A stretch of 64,000 nucleotides of DNA from Tenggerimyces flavus (GTDB lineage: Bacteria > Actinomycetota > Actinomycetes > Propionibacteriales > Actinopolymorphaceae), in NCBI RefSeq assembly GCF_016907715.1, contig NZ_JAFBCM010000001.1, forward strand, positions 2,542,001 through 2,606,000, read 5' to 3'. The translations under genes and the position numbers were made by a program. The notes under the pieces are model-generated. The model worked only from the letters and a program-made list of their open reading frames with translations. It did no database searches and was not told the origin of the DNA. Positions 33,316 through 41,603 of this stretch are shown here, piece by piece (positions within the stretch are counted from its first letter, which is position 1; each line of letters starts with the position of its first letter).

Positions 33316-34338
33316 ATGGGTGCTGTGATCATCGTGGACGCGTTGTGGGGCGACTCGGGCAAGGGCAAGGTGTGCGCGCATCTGGCCCGGCGCGACAACG
33401 TACAGCTCGCCGTCCGCGCGGGCATCGGGACGAACGCCGGAGCCAGCGTGACGCTGGACGACGGCACGCACATTCGCGCGAGGCAGCTGCCGACCGGTTG
33501 GCTCAACCCGTCGACGAACGTCGCGGTCGGCCCCGGCGTGCTGATCGATCCGACGGTCTTCGCCGACGAGGTCGAACGTTTTGGCCTTGCTGGCAAGGTG
33601 TTCGCCGACGGGCGTAGCGGCATCATCGCGCCCGAGCACGTGACGCTCGACCGTACCGACCCGCACCTGGTGGAGACGGTCCGTACCACGGGCTCGGGAA
33701 CGGGACCGGCCCGCGCCGACCTCGTTCTCCGCAAGGCCCAGCAGGCGAAGGACGTCCCCGCCCTCGGGGAGTACCTCACCGACGTGCCGCGGCTGGTCAA
33801 CGAGACCGCCTCGACCGGAACGGTGCTGGTCGAGGGCTCGCAGGGCACGATGTTGTCGCTCTCGTTGAGCTCCGACTATCCGTTCACCACCTCCGGCAAC
33901 TGCACCTCGGCCGCCGCGATGGACGACGTCGGCCTGTCCTGGCAACGCGTCGACGACGTGGTGATGGTCGTCAAGGCGCTGCCGACGCGCAGCGGCGCGG
34001 GACCGTTGCCGTTCGAGCTGTCGACGGACGAGGTCGCGGAGCGGGCCGTCGTCGAGTACGGCGTCGTCACCGGCCGGCAGCGCCGCAAGGCCGCGGGCAT
34101 CGCGTGGGAGCTGCTCGAGTACGCGGCGATGCTGAACGGACCCACGCAGATCGCGCTGACCTTCTGCGACCACGTCGACCCCGCCGTTCGCGGAGTGCGC
34201 GCGTTCGACGAGATCTCCGAGCCCGTCCGGGAGCTGATCCGTCGAGTCGAGGAGGTCACCAAAGCGCCGGTCACGCTGCTCGACACCGGACCGCGGCTCG
34301 GCGATCTGATCGACGTTCCGGTATTGGCCCAAAGCTGA
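33316..34338 (+). CDS. PurA-like (adenylosuccinate synthetase) paralogue, altered active site
   Basis: A 340-residue member of the adenylosuccinate synthetase fold, as short as archaeal forms (bacterial PurA about 430). ATG 33316 has GAGGAG 8 bases upstream. The P-loop GDSGKGK keeps the catalytic Asp13 but has Ser for the usual Glu. The motif NAGHT, whose His is the general acid, reads NAGAS. Other landmarks persist: TTGSGTGPARADL, EGSQGTMLSLSLSSDYPFTTS, VVKALPTRSGAGPLPFEL, and TFCDHVD where PurA has TKLDVLD. It is therefore probably not the housekeeping enzyme; it may ligate another amino acid or act on another nucleotide. Confidence 0.8.
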   Translation: MGAVIIVDALWGDSGKGKVCAHLARRDNVQLAVRAGIGTNAGASVTLDDGTHIRARQLPTGWLNPSTNVAVGPGVLIDPTVFADEVERFGLAGKVFADGRSGIIAPEHVTLDRTDPHLVETVRTTGSGTGPARADLVLRKAQQAKDVPALGEYLTDVPRLVNETASTGTVLVEGSQGTMLSLSLSSDYPFTTSGNCTSAAAMDDVGLSWQRVDDVVMVVKALPTRSGAGPLPFELSTDEVAERAVVEYGVVTGRQRRKAAGIAWELLEYAAMLNGPTQIALTFCDHVDPAVRGVRAFDEISEPVRELIRRVEEVTKAPVTLLDTGPRLGDLIDVPVLAQS

Positions 34339-34419
34339 CCCGACCTTCTGATAGGCGCGTCGTTGGCATACGGTGAGAGAGGAGCCGACTACGTCGCGAG
34401 ATCTTGGGAGGGACCCTTC

Positions 34420-35307
34420 GTGGGTGGCGCTGGCGGTGTGGCGTGGACTTTTACCGATGACCGTGGGCGAACGGTGTCCTCGTCATCGCGGCCTGCGCGG
34501 GTGCTCGCGTACTCGCGGGTGGCTATGTCCCTTATGGACTTCGGCATCTCGAGTGCGGGCGTCTTCGGTTCGCAGCACGACGCCGATACCGGCGCTGGAG
34601 TTGGCAGCGGGCCGGTCTCGGTCGGCGCCGGCGGATCGGTGTCGTTGGACGCCGTTCGTTCGCTCGCCCCGGACCTGATCGTCAGCGTTCTGTATCGAGA
34701 CGACGCGTTGTACGGAGTGCCGCCGGAGATCGCCGCGGAGTTCGAGGCGATGGCGCCGACGGTCGGCCTGCGCGTCGGCGCCGGCCGGACGTTGACCGAG
34801 CCGCTGTCGCGATTCGCCGATCTCGCCCTCGCGCTCGGTGCCCGGGCCGACTCGCCGGATCTGCAGCAAGGTCGTTCCTCGCTTGACGAAGCGGCACATT
34901 CGGTACGTCTCGCCCTGGAGGAACGCGCCGGCCTCCGCATCCTCGCGCTGTCGGCCGAACAGGAACGCGTGCATCTCGCGAACCCGCTGGGCTGGCCGGA
35001 TCTGCGGTACTTCTCCGAGCTCGGGGTGGGCCTGCTGCGGTTGCCGGTCGCCGAGGACGCGTCCTGGCAGACCGTGCTGTGGGACGACGTCGCGGAGATC
35101 CCGGCCGACCTGGTCCTGGTCGACTCGCGTTCGGTGTCGTTGAGAATGGCGCAGCTCGCCGCCCACCCCGTCTGGGAGATCCTGCCCGCCGTACAGGCCG
35201 GGCAGGTGGGATCGTGGAATCCCGAAGCCCCGTTGAGCTATCAGGTGAGCGCGCGGATCGTGTCCGACCTCGCCATTCAGCTCGGCGGCACGACCCGCCT
35301 CACCTAA
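34420..35307 (+). CDS. Leaderless substrate-binding-protein fold
   Basis: A 295-residue protein resembling FepB/BtuF-type substrate-binding proteins (RPARVLAYSRVAMSLMDFGISSAGVFG, LDAVRSLAPDLIVSVLYRDDALYGVPPEIAAEFEAMAPTVGL, HPVWEILPAVQAGQVG). There is no signal peptide or lipobox: GTG 34420 follows a strong GGGAGGG site and gives MGGAGGVAWTFTDD. A TTG start at 34363 would add 19 residues but still no signal. It is the third gene of the TrmB/PurA-like group, 81 bases after the PurA-like gene, and overlaps the convergent NmrA-like gene by 4 bases. A cytosolic ligand-binding role is inferred. Confidence 0.65.
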   Translation: MGGAGGVAWTFTDDRGRTVSSSSRPARVLAYSRVAMSLMDFGISSAGVFGSQHDADTGAGVGSGPVSVGAGGSVSLDAVRSLAPDLIVSVLYRDDALYGVPPEIAAEFEAMAPTVGLRVGAGRTLTEPLSRFADLALALGARADSPDLQQGRSSLDEAAHSVRLALEERAGLRILALSAEQERVHLANPLGWPDLRYFSELGVGLLRLPVAEDASWQTVLWDDVAEIPADLVLVDSRSVSLRMAQLAAHPVWEILPAVQAGQVGSWNPEAPLSYQVSARIVSDLAIQLGGTTRLT

Positions 35308-36131
35308 ACGTTCCAGACGCCGGTGGTCGCGGCGTCGCGGGCGTAGTCGGCGAAGTCCTTCGGCGGCCGGCCCAGCACGCGCTGCACGCCGTCGGTGACG
35401 TGCTCGTTCCGGCCGTCCAGTACCTCGCCGAACAGGAACGCCAGGAACTCGACGATCTCCTTGGGCACCCCCACCGCCGACAGCCCGGCGACGAACTCCT
35501 CCGTGCTCACCTCGCGGTACTCGACCTGCCGCCCGGCGGCCTTCGCGATCTCCGCCACCGCTTCGGCGAACGTCAGCAGCCGAGGCCCGGTCAGCTCGTA
35601 CAACTGCCCCACGTGACCCGGCTCGGTCAGCGCCGCCACCACGACGTCCGCGATGTCGTCGACGTCGACGAACGGCTCGCCGACCTCGCCCGCCGGCAGT
35701 GCGACCTCGCCTGCCAGGACGTAGTCCACGAACATGCCCTCGCTGAAGTTCTGCGCGAACCAGCCGCACCGCACCATCGTCCAGTCCGCGCCCGACGCCT
35801 CGAGGATCTCCTCGCTCTTCCGCGCCTCTGGCTCGCCGCGACCCGACAGCAGCACCAACCGTCGGACGCCGTGCTCCAGCGCCACGTCGACAAATCGGCG
35901 GATCGCGTCCGCGGCGCCCTCGATCGCGATGTCCGGGTAGTACGTCACGTACGCGGCCGACACCCCGGTCAGGGCCGGACCCCAGGTCGACTGGTCATCC
36001 CAGTCGAACGGCGGCTCGCCCGTCCGCGAGCCGATCCGTACCGCACGGCCCAGGGACTTCAGCCGGGTCGCCACGCGATGCCCGGTCTTGCCTCGGCCGC
36101 CTACCAGCAGAACAGGAAGTTCGTTCGTCAT
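35304..36131 (-). CDS. NmrA-like NAD(P)-binding oxidoreductase
   Basis: A 275-residue atypical SDR. The cofactor motif VLLVGGRGKTGHRVATRLKSLG is at about 7-28; there is no YxxxK, and GADWTMVRCGWFAQNFSEG is characteristic of the NmrA/azoreductase-like group. The substrate is unknown. It is divergent from an AraC-type regulator 82 bases away, which is likely its controller. Confidence 0.85.
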   Translation of the reverse strand: MTNELPVLLVGGRGKTGHRVATRLKSLGRAVRIGSRTGEPPFDWDDQSTWGPALTGVSAAYVTYYPDIAIEGAADAIRRFVDVALEHGVRRLVLLSGRGEPEARKSEEILEASGADWTMVRCGWFAQNFSEGMFVDYVLAGEVALPAGEVGEPFVDVDDIADVVVAALTEPGHVGQLYELTGPRLLTFAEAVAEIAKAAGRQVEYREVSTEEFVAGLSAVGVPKEIVEFLAFLFGEVLDGRNEHVTDGVQRVLGRPPKDFADYARDAATTGVWNV

Positions 36132-36213
36132 GTCCTCTAGTCAAGGGCACCCAAGCGAGACGAACCATGGCTCAAAGGCTCGCCCGCATATGCAAGCGTC
36201 TACACTGCTCGGC

Positions 36214-37149
36214 ATGGATGCGTTGACGGGGCTGCTGGACGGACCGAGGGCGAAAGGGGCGTTTCTGCTCCGCGCGATGCTCGACCCGCCGTGGTCGGTC
36301 CGCATCCAGGACAAGGCTCCGCTCAGCGTGATGGTGCTCGTGCGCGGCGACGCCTGCGTGGTGCCCGACGGCGGTGAGCCGATCCTCGTCCGCGCGGGGG
36401 ACATCGTGATCGCCAGCGGGCCGGAGCCGTACACCGTTGCCGACGCGCCGGACACCGAGCCGCAGGCCGTCATTCATCCGGGCCAGCGCTGCTCGACGCC
36501 TGACGGGTTCGACCTCGAGCAGGCGATGGACCTCGGCGTACGGACGTGGGGCAACAGTCCCGACGGCGGCACGATGATGCTGATCGGCACGTACCAACTC
36601 GAGGGCGAGCTCAGCCAGCGCCTCCTCAACGCCCTGCCGCCGATGCTCACGATGCCGGGCGACGCTTGGGACAACGCGCTGATTTCCCTGCTGGAGTTGG
36701 AGATTGCCAAGGACGAGCCCGGCCAGGCCGTGATCCTCGACCGGCTGCTCGACCTGCTGGTGATCTCCGTGCTGCGCGCGTGGCTGTCCCGTCCGGAGGC
36801 CGAGGCGCCGGCCTGGTACCGGGCGCAGAGCGACTCGATCGTCGGGCGCGCGCTCCGCATGCTGCACAACAACCCCGCCCATCCGTGGACGGTCGCGAGT
36901 CTCGCCACGGAGCTCGGCATCTCGCGGGCGGCCTTCGCGCGCCGGTTCACCGAGCTGGTCGGCGAGCCGCCGATGACGTTCCTCACCGGCTGGCGGCTGG
37001 CGCTCGCGGCCGACCTGCTGCGGGAGCCGGACGCGACGATCGGGTCGGTGGCGCGGAAGGTCGGGTACGGCAGCGGGTTCGCGCTGAGCACGGCGTTCAA
37101 ACGGGTCCGCGGGCTCAGTCCGCAACAGTTCCGAGTTGCTGCCTCTTAG
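36214..37149 (+). CDS. AraC-family regulator (cupin type)
   Basis: A 311-residue regulator. The N-terminal cupin half (DACVVPDGGEPILVRAGDIVIASGPEPYTV) binds the effector; the C-terminal HTH pair is PWTVASLATELGISRAAFARRFTELVGEPPMTFLTGWRLALAADLL and SVARKVGYGSGFALSTAFKRVRGLSPQQFR. ATG 36214 gives MDALTGLLDGPRAKG, the usual start for this subfamily, which controls adjacent dehydrogenases; here the divergent NmrA-like gene. Confidence 0.9.
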   Translation: MDALTGLLDGPRAKGAFLLRAMLDPPWSVRIQDKAPLSVMVLVRGDACVVPDGGEPILVRAGDIVIASGPEPYTVADAPDTEPQAVIHPGQRCSTPDGFDLEQAMDLGVRTWGNSPDGGTMMLIGTYQLEGELSQRLLNALPPMLTMPGDAWDNALISLLELEIAKDEPGQAVILDRLLDLLVISVLRAWLSRPEAEAPAWYRAQSDSIVGRALRMLHNNPAHPWTVASLATELGISRAAFARRFTELVGEPPMTFLTGWRLALAADLLREPDATIGSVARKVGYGSGFALSTAFKRVRGLSPQQFRVAAS

Positions 37150-37185
37150 ACCTCACGAAACTTCTCCGGCCAGCGTCTGCAGGGT

Positions 37186-37665
37186 GTGAGAGTGAAGCCG
37201 TTCGAACAGGTGGTACGCGACCACGGCACGGTGGTGCTGCGGGTGTGTCGCGCCCTCTTGAGCCCGGCGGATGCTGACGACGCGTGGTCCGAGACGTTCC
37301 TCTCCGCGATGCAGGCCTATCCGGACCTGGATCCCGGAGCGAACGTCCGCGCCTGGCTGGTCACGATCGCCCATCGCAAGGCGATCGACAGGTTCCGAGC
37401 TCATGCTCGGGCACCACTGCCAGTCGAGTCGTTGCCAGAACGCCAGTCCTCATTGGGGAATCCCTCCGAGCCGGACGACGAGCTGTGGGCGGCGGTACGT
37501 TCGCTGCCCGACAAGCAGCGCGCCTCGGTCGCGTACCACTACCTGGCCGACCTGCCCTATCGCGAGGTCGGCCGACTCCTGGGCATCAGCGAAGCAGCCG
37601 CGCGGCGCAACGCCGCGGACGGCGTCGCGGCCCTCCGCAAGACGTATCAGGGAGCAATGTCATGA
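37186..37665 (+). CDS. ECF-type sigma factor coupled to ogt
   Basis: A 159-residue sigma-70 family protein. Region 2 is MKPFEQVVRDHG to DDAWSETFLSAMQAYPDLDPGANVRAWLVTIAHRKAIDRFR, region 4 SLPDKQRASVAYHYLADLPYREVGRLLGISEAAARRNAADGVAALR. GTG 37186 or GTG 37192 may be the start. The stop overlaps the start of the methyltransferase gene (ATGA 37662-37665). A sigma factor translationally linked to a DNA-alkylation repair enzyme suggests that it directs an alkylation response. Confidence 0.88.
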   Translation: MRVKPFEQVVRDHGTVVLRVCRALLSPADADDAWSETFLSAMQAYPDLDPGANVRAWLVTIAHRKAIDRFRAHARAPLPVESLPERQSSLGNPSEPDDELWAAVRSLPDKQRASVAYHYLADLPYREVGRLLGISEAAARRNAADGVAALRKTYQGAMS

Positions 37666-38264
37666 GTATCGAAGAGATGTTGGCGGGATCAGCCTGTCAA
37701 GATGAGCTTGACAAGGTCACGCAGCTGCAGGATCTCCTTGCTGTCAAGGCTGAGGACGTGGGTGCGCTCGATGTCGCGTACCGGACTGTCGCCAGCCCGG
37801 TCGGTGACCTGCTGCTCGCGGCGACCGACCGCGGTGTGGTGCGGGTCGCGTTCCTCCACGATGACGAAGATGCCGTCCTGCAAGGGCTTTCGGACCAGCT
37901 GAGCCCGCGGATCCTGCGCGCGCCTCGTCGCCTCGACTGGGTCGCGATCGAGCTGGACGAGTACTTCGCCGGCACCCGGCACAGCTTCTCGACGCCGGTG
38001 GACCTCGCGCTGGCTCGCGGGTTCCGGCGTGCTGTCCTGGACCACCTGCCGGAGATCGCGTACGGAACGACGGCGAGCTACGCGCGCGTCGCCGAGCTGG
38101 CCGGGTCCCCGAAGGCGTTCCGGGCCGTGGGAACGGCGTGCGCGCTGAACCCGGTGCCGATCGTGATCCCGTGCCACCGCGTGGTGAAGAGCGACGGCAG
38201 CATGGGCCTGTACGCGGGCGGTGTCGCTGCCAAGAAGGTCCTGCTCGGCTTGGAGGCGGCATGA
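37662..38264 (+). CDS. ogt: Methylated-DNA-protein-cysteine methyltransferase
   Basis: A 200-residue suicide repair enzyme removing methyl groups from O6-methylguanine. The acceptor is Cys171 in IVIPCHRVVKSDGSMGLYAGG; the arginine finger helix region is AYGTTASYARVAELAGSPKAFRAVGTACALNP. About 35 extra N-terminal residues (MSIEEMLAGSACQDELDKVTQL) precede the usual domain and might contact the coupled sigma factor. The downstream convergent gene ends only 4 bases away, with no terminator visible between them. Confidence 0.92.
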   Translation: MSIEEMLAGSACQDELDKVTQLQDLLAVKAEDVGALDVAYRTVASPVGDLLLAATDRGVVRVAFLHDDEDAVLQGLSDQLSPRILRAPRRLDWVAIELDEYFAGTRHSFSTPVDLALARGFRRAVLDHLPEIAYGTTASYARVAELAGSPKAFRAVGTACALNPVPIVIPCHRVVKSDGSMGLYAGGVAAKKVLLGLEAA

Positions 38265-38268
38265 CGTC

Positions 38269-38835
38269 CTACGCGGCTCGGCCGAGGAACGCGAGCCAGC
38301 GGGACTGCTCGTCGTGGTGGCTGGGCGTGCGTTCCGGGCCGAAGAAGGCGGGCGCGCGCACGATGTTCTCGCGCGCCCAAGCGAGCGAGCCGGGGATCAG
38401 CTCCTCGTCGAGCTTGATGCCCAGACCGAGCGCGTGCTCGATGTCCCAGGTGTGGGCGAGGTGGTCGGTCACCAGCACGGTGACCATCGCCTCGACCGTC
38501 GTCTCGCCGAGGTTGGACAGCGTCAACTCCCGCCGTAGCGAGTCCGCGTTCAGCGTCTCCCACGCCGCGGCCCTGGCCTCCCGCCAAGTGGCCAGCGGGT
38601 CGGCGCCGGCCAACGCGCCGGGGTGCGGCGCGCCGGGAGCGCCGGCTTGGTCCTCGTTCACCTGTCCCGTTGCCCAGGCCTGGAGCTGACGCTGGCCCCA
38701 GGTGACGTGACCGGCGACGTCTCGCACCGACCACGCCTCGCACCGCGACGGCTCGTCCCAGCAGTCACCGGGCACGGCGGCCAGGACGGCATCGAAGCCA
38801 GCCTGCGCGCGGCGGTACTCCTCCAACAGCTCCAT
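38269..38835 (-). CDS. TIGR03086-type DinB-fold protein
   Basis: A 188-residue four-helix-bundle protein of the maleylpyruvate isomerase/DinB-like group. Metal-ligand-like His residues are in VRDVAGHVTWGQRQL and VTDHLAHTWDIEHALG, the pattern of TIGR03086 members. These are widespread in Actinomycetota; some use mycothiol, but the substrate is not visible. The ribosome binding site GGGAG lies inside a stem-loop at 38838-38864. Confidence 0.85.
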   Translation of the reverse strand: MELLEEYRRAQAGFDAVLAAVPGDCWDEPSRCEAWSVRDVAGHVTWGQRQLQAWATGQVNEDQAGAPGAPHPGALAGADPLATWREARAAAWETLNADSLRRELTLSNLGETTVEAMVTVLVTDHLAHTWDIEHALGLGIKLDEELIPGSLAWARENIVRAPAFFGPERTPSHHDEQSRWLAFLGRAA

Positions 38836-38837
38836 GT

Positions 38838-38864
38838 TCGTCTCCCATCGTTTGAAGGGGAGAC
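38838..38864 (-). promoter_or_regulatory. Stem-loop over the ribosome binding site of the DinB-fold gene
   Basis: CGTCTCCC (38838-38845) pairs with GGGAGACG (38857-38864) around an 11-base loop. On the minus-strand transcript the 3' arm GGGAGACG contains the GGGAG site 6 bases before ATG 38835, so folding would hide it. Confidence 0.4.
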
Positions 38865-38890
38865 GATCGGCGAGGAGCCGGATCGGACAG

Positions 38891-39598
38891 CTACTGGCCG
38901 AGTAGGTGCGGGAACCACAGCCTCGCGACGGCGTCCCGCGCGACGAGGAAGCCGGCGATGGCGAGGATCCAGCCGGTCGCGCTGGCGCCCTTCTCGACGA
39001 CCCAGCGGTTCATCCGTTCCAGCAGGGGCTCGATCTTGGTGCGGGCGGTGAGGCGCAGGGTGAGCAGGACGAGGGCGGGAACGACCATCACGAGGCAGTA
39101 GCCGGCCAGGACGACCGCGATCGTGCCGGTCGCGAGGCCGTTCGTGGTCATCAGGCCGATCGCGCCGAGGTACGGCAGCATCGTCGCGACCTCGGCCAGC
39201 GCGGCGAGGAGGGCGAGGCCCATCAGCCAGCCCACCGACGTTCCTTCCGAGGTCGCCCGGTCGCGCCAGGCCGTGATGCGCCCGGACTTCTTGGCCCGCT
39301 TGGGATCGAACCGGAAGCTCAGCACGAACAGGCCGACGCCGAGCACGAGTTGGATCCAGAGTCCGATGCGCGGGTCGATGCTGTCGCCGACCCGGTCGGC
39401 CAGCGCGCCGACGCCGAACGCGATCACCAGGCCGGCGGCGAAGTAGAACGCGGCGATCGTGGCGAGGTAGAGCACGATGCGCGCGACCCGTACGCGGCCG
39501 GGCGCGAGCAGCAACCAGACCGGGATGAACAGCGTGCCGATGCTCGTACTGTCGATCAGCGCCAAACCGGCGAGTGTCAGGATCAATCCGGTGGTCAA
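38891..39598 (-). CDS. GAP-family (Sap-like) membrane protein
   Basis: A 235-residue polytopic protein with about six helices. The opening LTLAGLALIDSTSIGTLFIPVWLLLAPGRVRVARIVLYL is the hallmark of the GAP/Sap family, named for a mycobacterial protein that helps export glycolipids. It overlaps the upstream TetR gene by 4 bases, so both are under that repressor. The cargo is unknown. Confidence 0.88.
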   Translation of the reverse strand: MTTGLILTLAGLALIDSTSIGTLFIPVWLLLAPGRVRVARIVLYLATIAAFYFAAGLVIAFGVGALADRVGDSIDPRIGLWIQLVLGVGLFVLSFRFDPKRAKKSGRITAWRDRATSEGTSVGWLMGLALLAALAEVATMLPYLGAIGLMTTNGLATGTIAVVLAGYCLVMVVPALVLLTLRLTARTKIEPLLERMNRWVVEKGASATGWILAIAGFLVARDAVARLWFPHLLGQ

Positions 39599-40212
39599 GG
39601 TTTTCCCCCGTCAGGTAAGAAGATTCGGTCGAGATACTCGCGGAGCAGGTCGCGCGCGTCGGCTTGGGTGACGAGCTCCGGCTCGAGCGCGCGCTGCACC
39701 GCGAGCCCGTCCGCGAACGCTTGTAGGGCGAGCGCGGCGCGTTTCGTGTCGAGGTCCGGCGGGACTCGGCGAAGGTCCTTCGCGAGCTCGAACGCGTACT
39801 GGCAGCGGAGCCTGATCTCCTTGGCGCCGGCCACGTGGCGTTCGCGCAGACCTGGGTGGTGGGCGGCGCGGGCGAGGAACGCCAGCCAGATCCGGCCCTC
39901 GCCCTCTCGTTCGGACTCGTCGCCGCTGGCGAGCACGGCCATGCCCGCGTGCAGCCGGTCCGCGACATCGTCGTTGGCGGCCTGGACCGCAGCCGTGACC
40001 CTGGCCTGAACGAGCTCGCCGAGGTGGTCGATCGCGAACAGCAGCAGCTCGTCCTTGCTGCGGAAGTACGTCTGCACCAGCCCCGTCGTCGCCCCGAGCT
40101 CGCGGGCGATCCGCGGGATGCTCGCGGCGTCGAGGCCTTCCTGCTCGACGACGCTCAGCAGCGCCTCGGCGACCTGCTTGCGGCGCTGTTCGGGATCGGC
40201 GTGGCGAGGCAT
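39595..40212 (-). CDS. TetR-family regulator
   Basis: A 205-residue regulator with HTH QVAEALLSVVEQEGLDAASIPRIARELGATTGLVQTYFRSKDELL and a BetI/AcrR-like C-terminal domain ending LREYLDRIFLP. It heads a two-gene unit with the GAP-family protein. A palindrome four bases upstream of the start codon is the likely autoregulatory site. Confidence 0.9.
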   Translation of the reverse strand: MPRHADPEQRRKQVAEALLSVVEQEGLDAASIPRIARELGATTGLVQTYFRSKDELLLFAIDHLGELVQARVTAAVQAANDDVADRLHAGMAVLASGDESEREGEGRIWLAFLARAAHHPGLRERHVAGAKEIRLRCQYAFELAKDLRRVPPDLDTKRAALALQAFADGLAVQRALEPELVTQADARDLLREYLDRIFLPDGGKP

Positions 40213-40215
40213 GCT

Positions 40216-40241
40216 CGTAAGATTAAGATCATAATCTTACG
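40216..40241. promoter_or_regulatory. Operator of the TetR/GAP operon
   Basis: Perfect inverted repeat: arms CGTAAGATTA and TAATCTTACG around 6 bases. Its AT-richness contrasts with the surroundings and TAAGAT could double as a minus-10 box. It also lies 52 bases before the divergent phosphotransferase gene, which may be co-regulated. Confidence 0.65.
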
Positions 40242-40292
40242 TCGGTCAAACTGGCTTGCACGGGACGAGGTGGGCCGGAACACTGGCGCGGG

Positions 40293-41201
40293 ATGGCAGA
40301 CAACGAGCACTTCGACGGCCGGGCAGGGATCGACGCGGACCTGGTGAAGCGCCTGGTCAGGGCCCAGTTCCCACAGTGGGCGGACCTCCCGGTCACGCCG
40401 GTGAAGATCGACGGCTGGGACAACCGGACGTACCGGCTCGGCGACGCGATGACCGCGCGCCTGCCCACGGCCGCTTCGTACGCGCCGGCCGTGGAGAAGG
40501 AGGACCGGTGGCTGCCGATCCTCGCTCCGTCGCTGCCCGTTCCGGTGCCCGTGCCGCTCGGACTGGGGCAGCCGGGGGAGGGCTACCCGTTCCACTGGTC
40601 GATCCGCGGCTGGCTGGACGGCGAGAGCTCGAAGATGGCGCGCATCGCCTCCGACGCCGACTTCGCGGTGGCGATCGCGTCGTTCATCCTGGCGTTGCAG
40701 GGATGCGACACGACCGACGGGCCGGTCGCGGGCGCGCACAGCTTCTATCGCGGGACCTCACCGTCGTACTACGACGACGAGACGCGGCGGGCGTTGGCGG
40801 CGCTCGAGGGCCGGATCGACACAGCGACCGCGGCGGCTGTGTGGGACGCCGCGCTGGAGGCGAAGTGGGACGGGCCGCCGACGTGGTTCCACGGCGACAT
40901 CTCGCACGGCAACCTGCTCGTTCGAGACGGCCTGCTCTCGGCGGTGATCGACTTCGGCACGTCCGGCGTCGGGGATCCCTCGTGTGAGCTGGTGATCGGG
41001 CTGACCACGTTCCGTGGCCCCGCGCAGGACGCGTTCCGGGAGACCGTGGCCCACGACGCCGGCATGTGGGCGCGGGCTCGGGGTTGGGCGCTGTGGAAGG
41101 CGTTGATCGGCCTCGCGGCGTTCGACCATAACCAGCAGGCCGCCTCGATCAACCACTCGGTCGTGGACGCGGTGCTCGCCGACCACGCGCGCTTCGGCTA
41201 G
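40293..41201 (+). CDS. APH-family phosphotransferase
   Basis: A 302-residue kinase of the aminoglycoside phosphotransferase fold. Catalytic loop WFHGDISHGNLLV (HGDxxxxN) and metal site VIDFGTSGVGDPSCEL are present near 200-225; the N-terminal lobe has VKIDGWDNRTYRLGDAMTARLP. Proteins of this subgroup are often called 'aminoglycoside phosphotransferase' without proof. It is not related in detail to the two other APH-fold proteins of the window (2892-3749 and 43945-45129). Its 3' end overlaps the next minus-strand gene by 4 bases. Confidence 0.88.
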   Translation: MADNEHFDGRAGIDADLVKRLVRAQFPQWADLPVTPVKIDGWDNRTYRLGDAMTARLPTAASYAPAVEKEDRWLPILAPSLPVPVPVPLGLGQPGEGYPFHWSIRGWLDGESSKMARIASDADFAVAIASFILALQGCDTTDGPVAGAHSFYRGTSPSYYDDETRRALAALEGRIDTATAAAVWDAALEAKWDGPPTWFHGDISHGNLLVRDGLLSAVIDFGTSGVGDPSCELVIGLTTFRGPAQDAFRETVAHDAGMWARARGWALWKALIGLAAFDHNQQAASINHSVVDAVLADHARFG

Positions 41202-41446
41202 GCCGCCTTCTTCCGGGTCCGGTACGCCTCCTCGGCGCGGACGAGAAAGATCAACAGGCGTACGCCTTTGAGGTCCGTACGCTCCGCCGTCTCCTGCTTC
41301 GGGCCACCGGGATTGGCGAACACCCGGGCGCCGGATCGTTCGGAGACGGTCCACTTCGTACCCTGTCGCCGTACGACGAACCGCCCGTCACTCGTGGTCA
41401 GCCAACCGGCCCCACCCTTGCGGAGCACCACGCTGTCTCGCCCCAT
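41198..41446 (-). CDS. Small basic protein, 82 aa, unknown
   Basis: An 82-residue protein with two short beta-rich repeats (VVLRKGGAGWLTTSDGRFVVRRQGTKWTVSER), basic ends and no cysteines, ending with RAEEAYRTRKKAA. No family recognised. ATG 41446 is preceded by GAAGGAGC, a good site. The convergent overlap of 4 bases with the phosphotransferase and the coding-like composition support it. Confidence 0.6.
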   Translation of the reverse strand: MGRDSVVLRKGGAGWLTTSDGRFVVRRQGTKWTVSERSGARVFANPGGPKQETAERTDLKGVRLLIFLVRAEEAYRTRKKAA

Positions 41447-41603
41447 CGCCGGGCTCCTTCCTGCCTTGCGTCCACTGCTGGAAAGCCTGGCAGGACGGTG
41501 TGACTGGGAGGTTTCGCCACATCACCGTTCCGTAAGATCTGCCCTGGAACACCGGCCTCACCGGCGCGGTTGTGCTGGATGCCGAACCATTGGAGGGCAT
41601 CAC

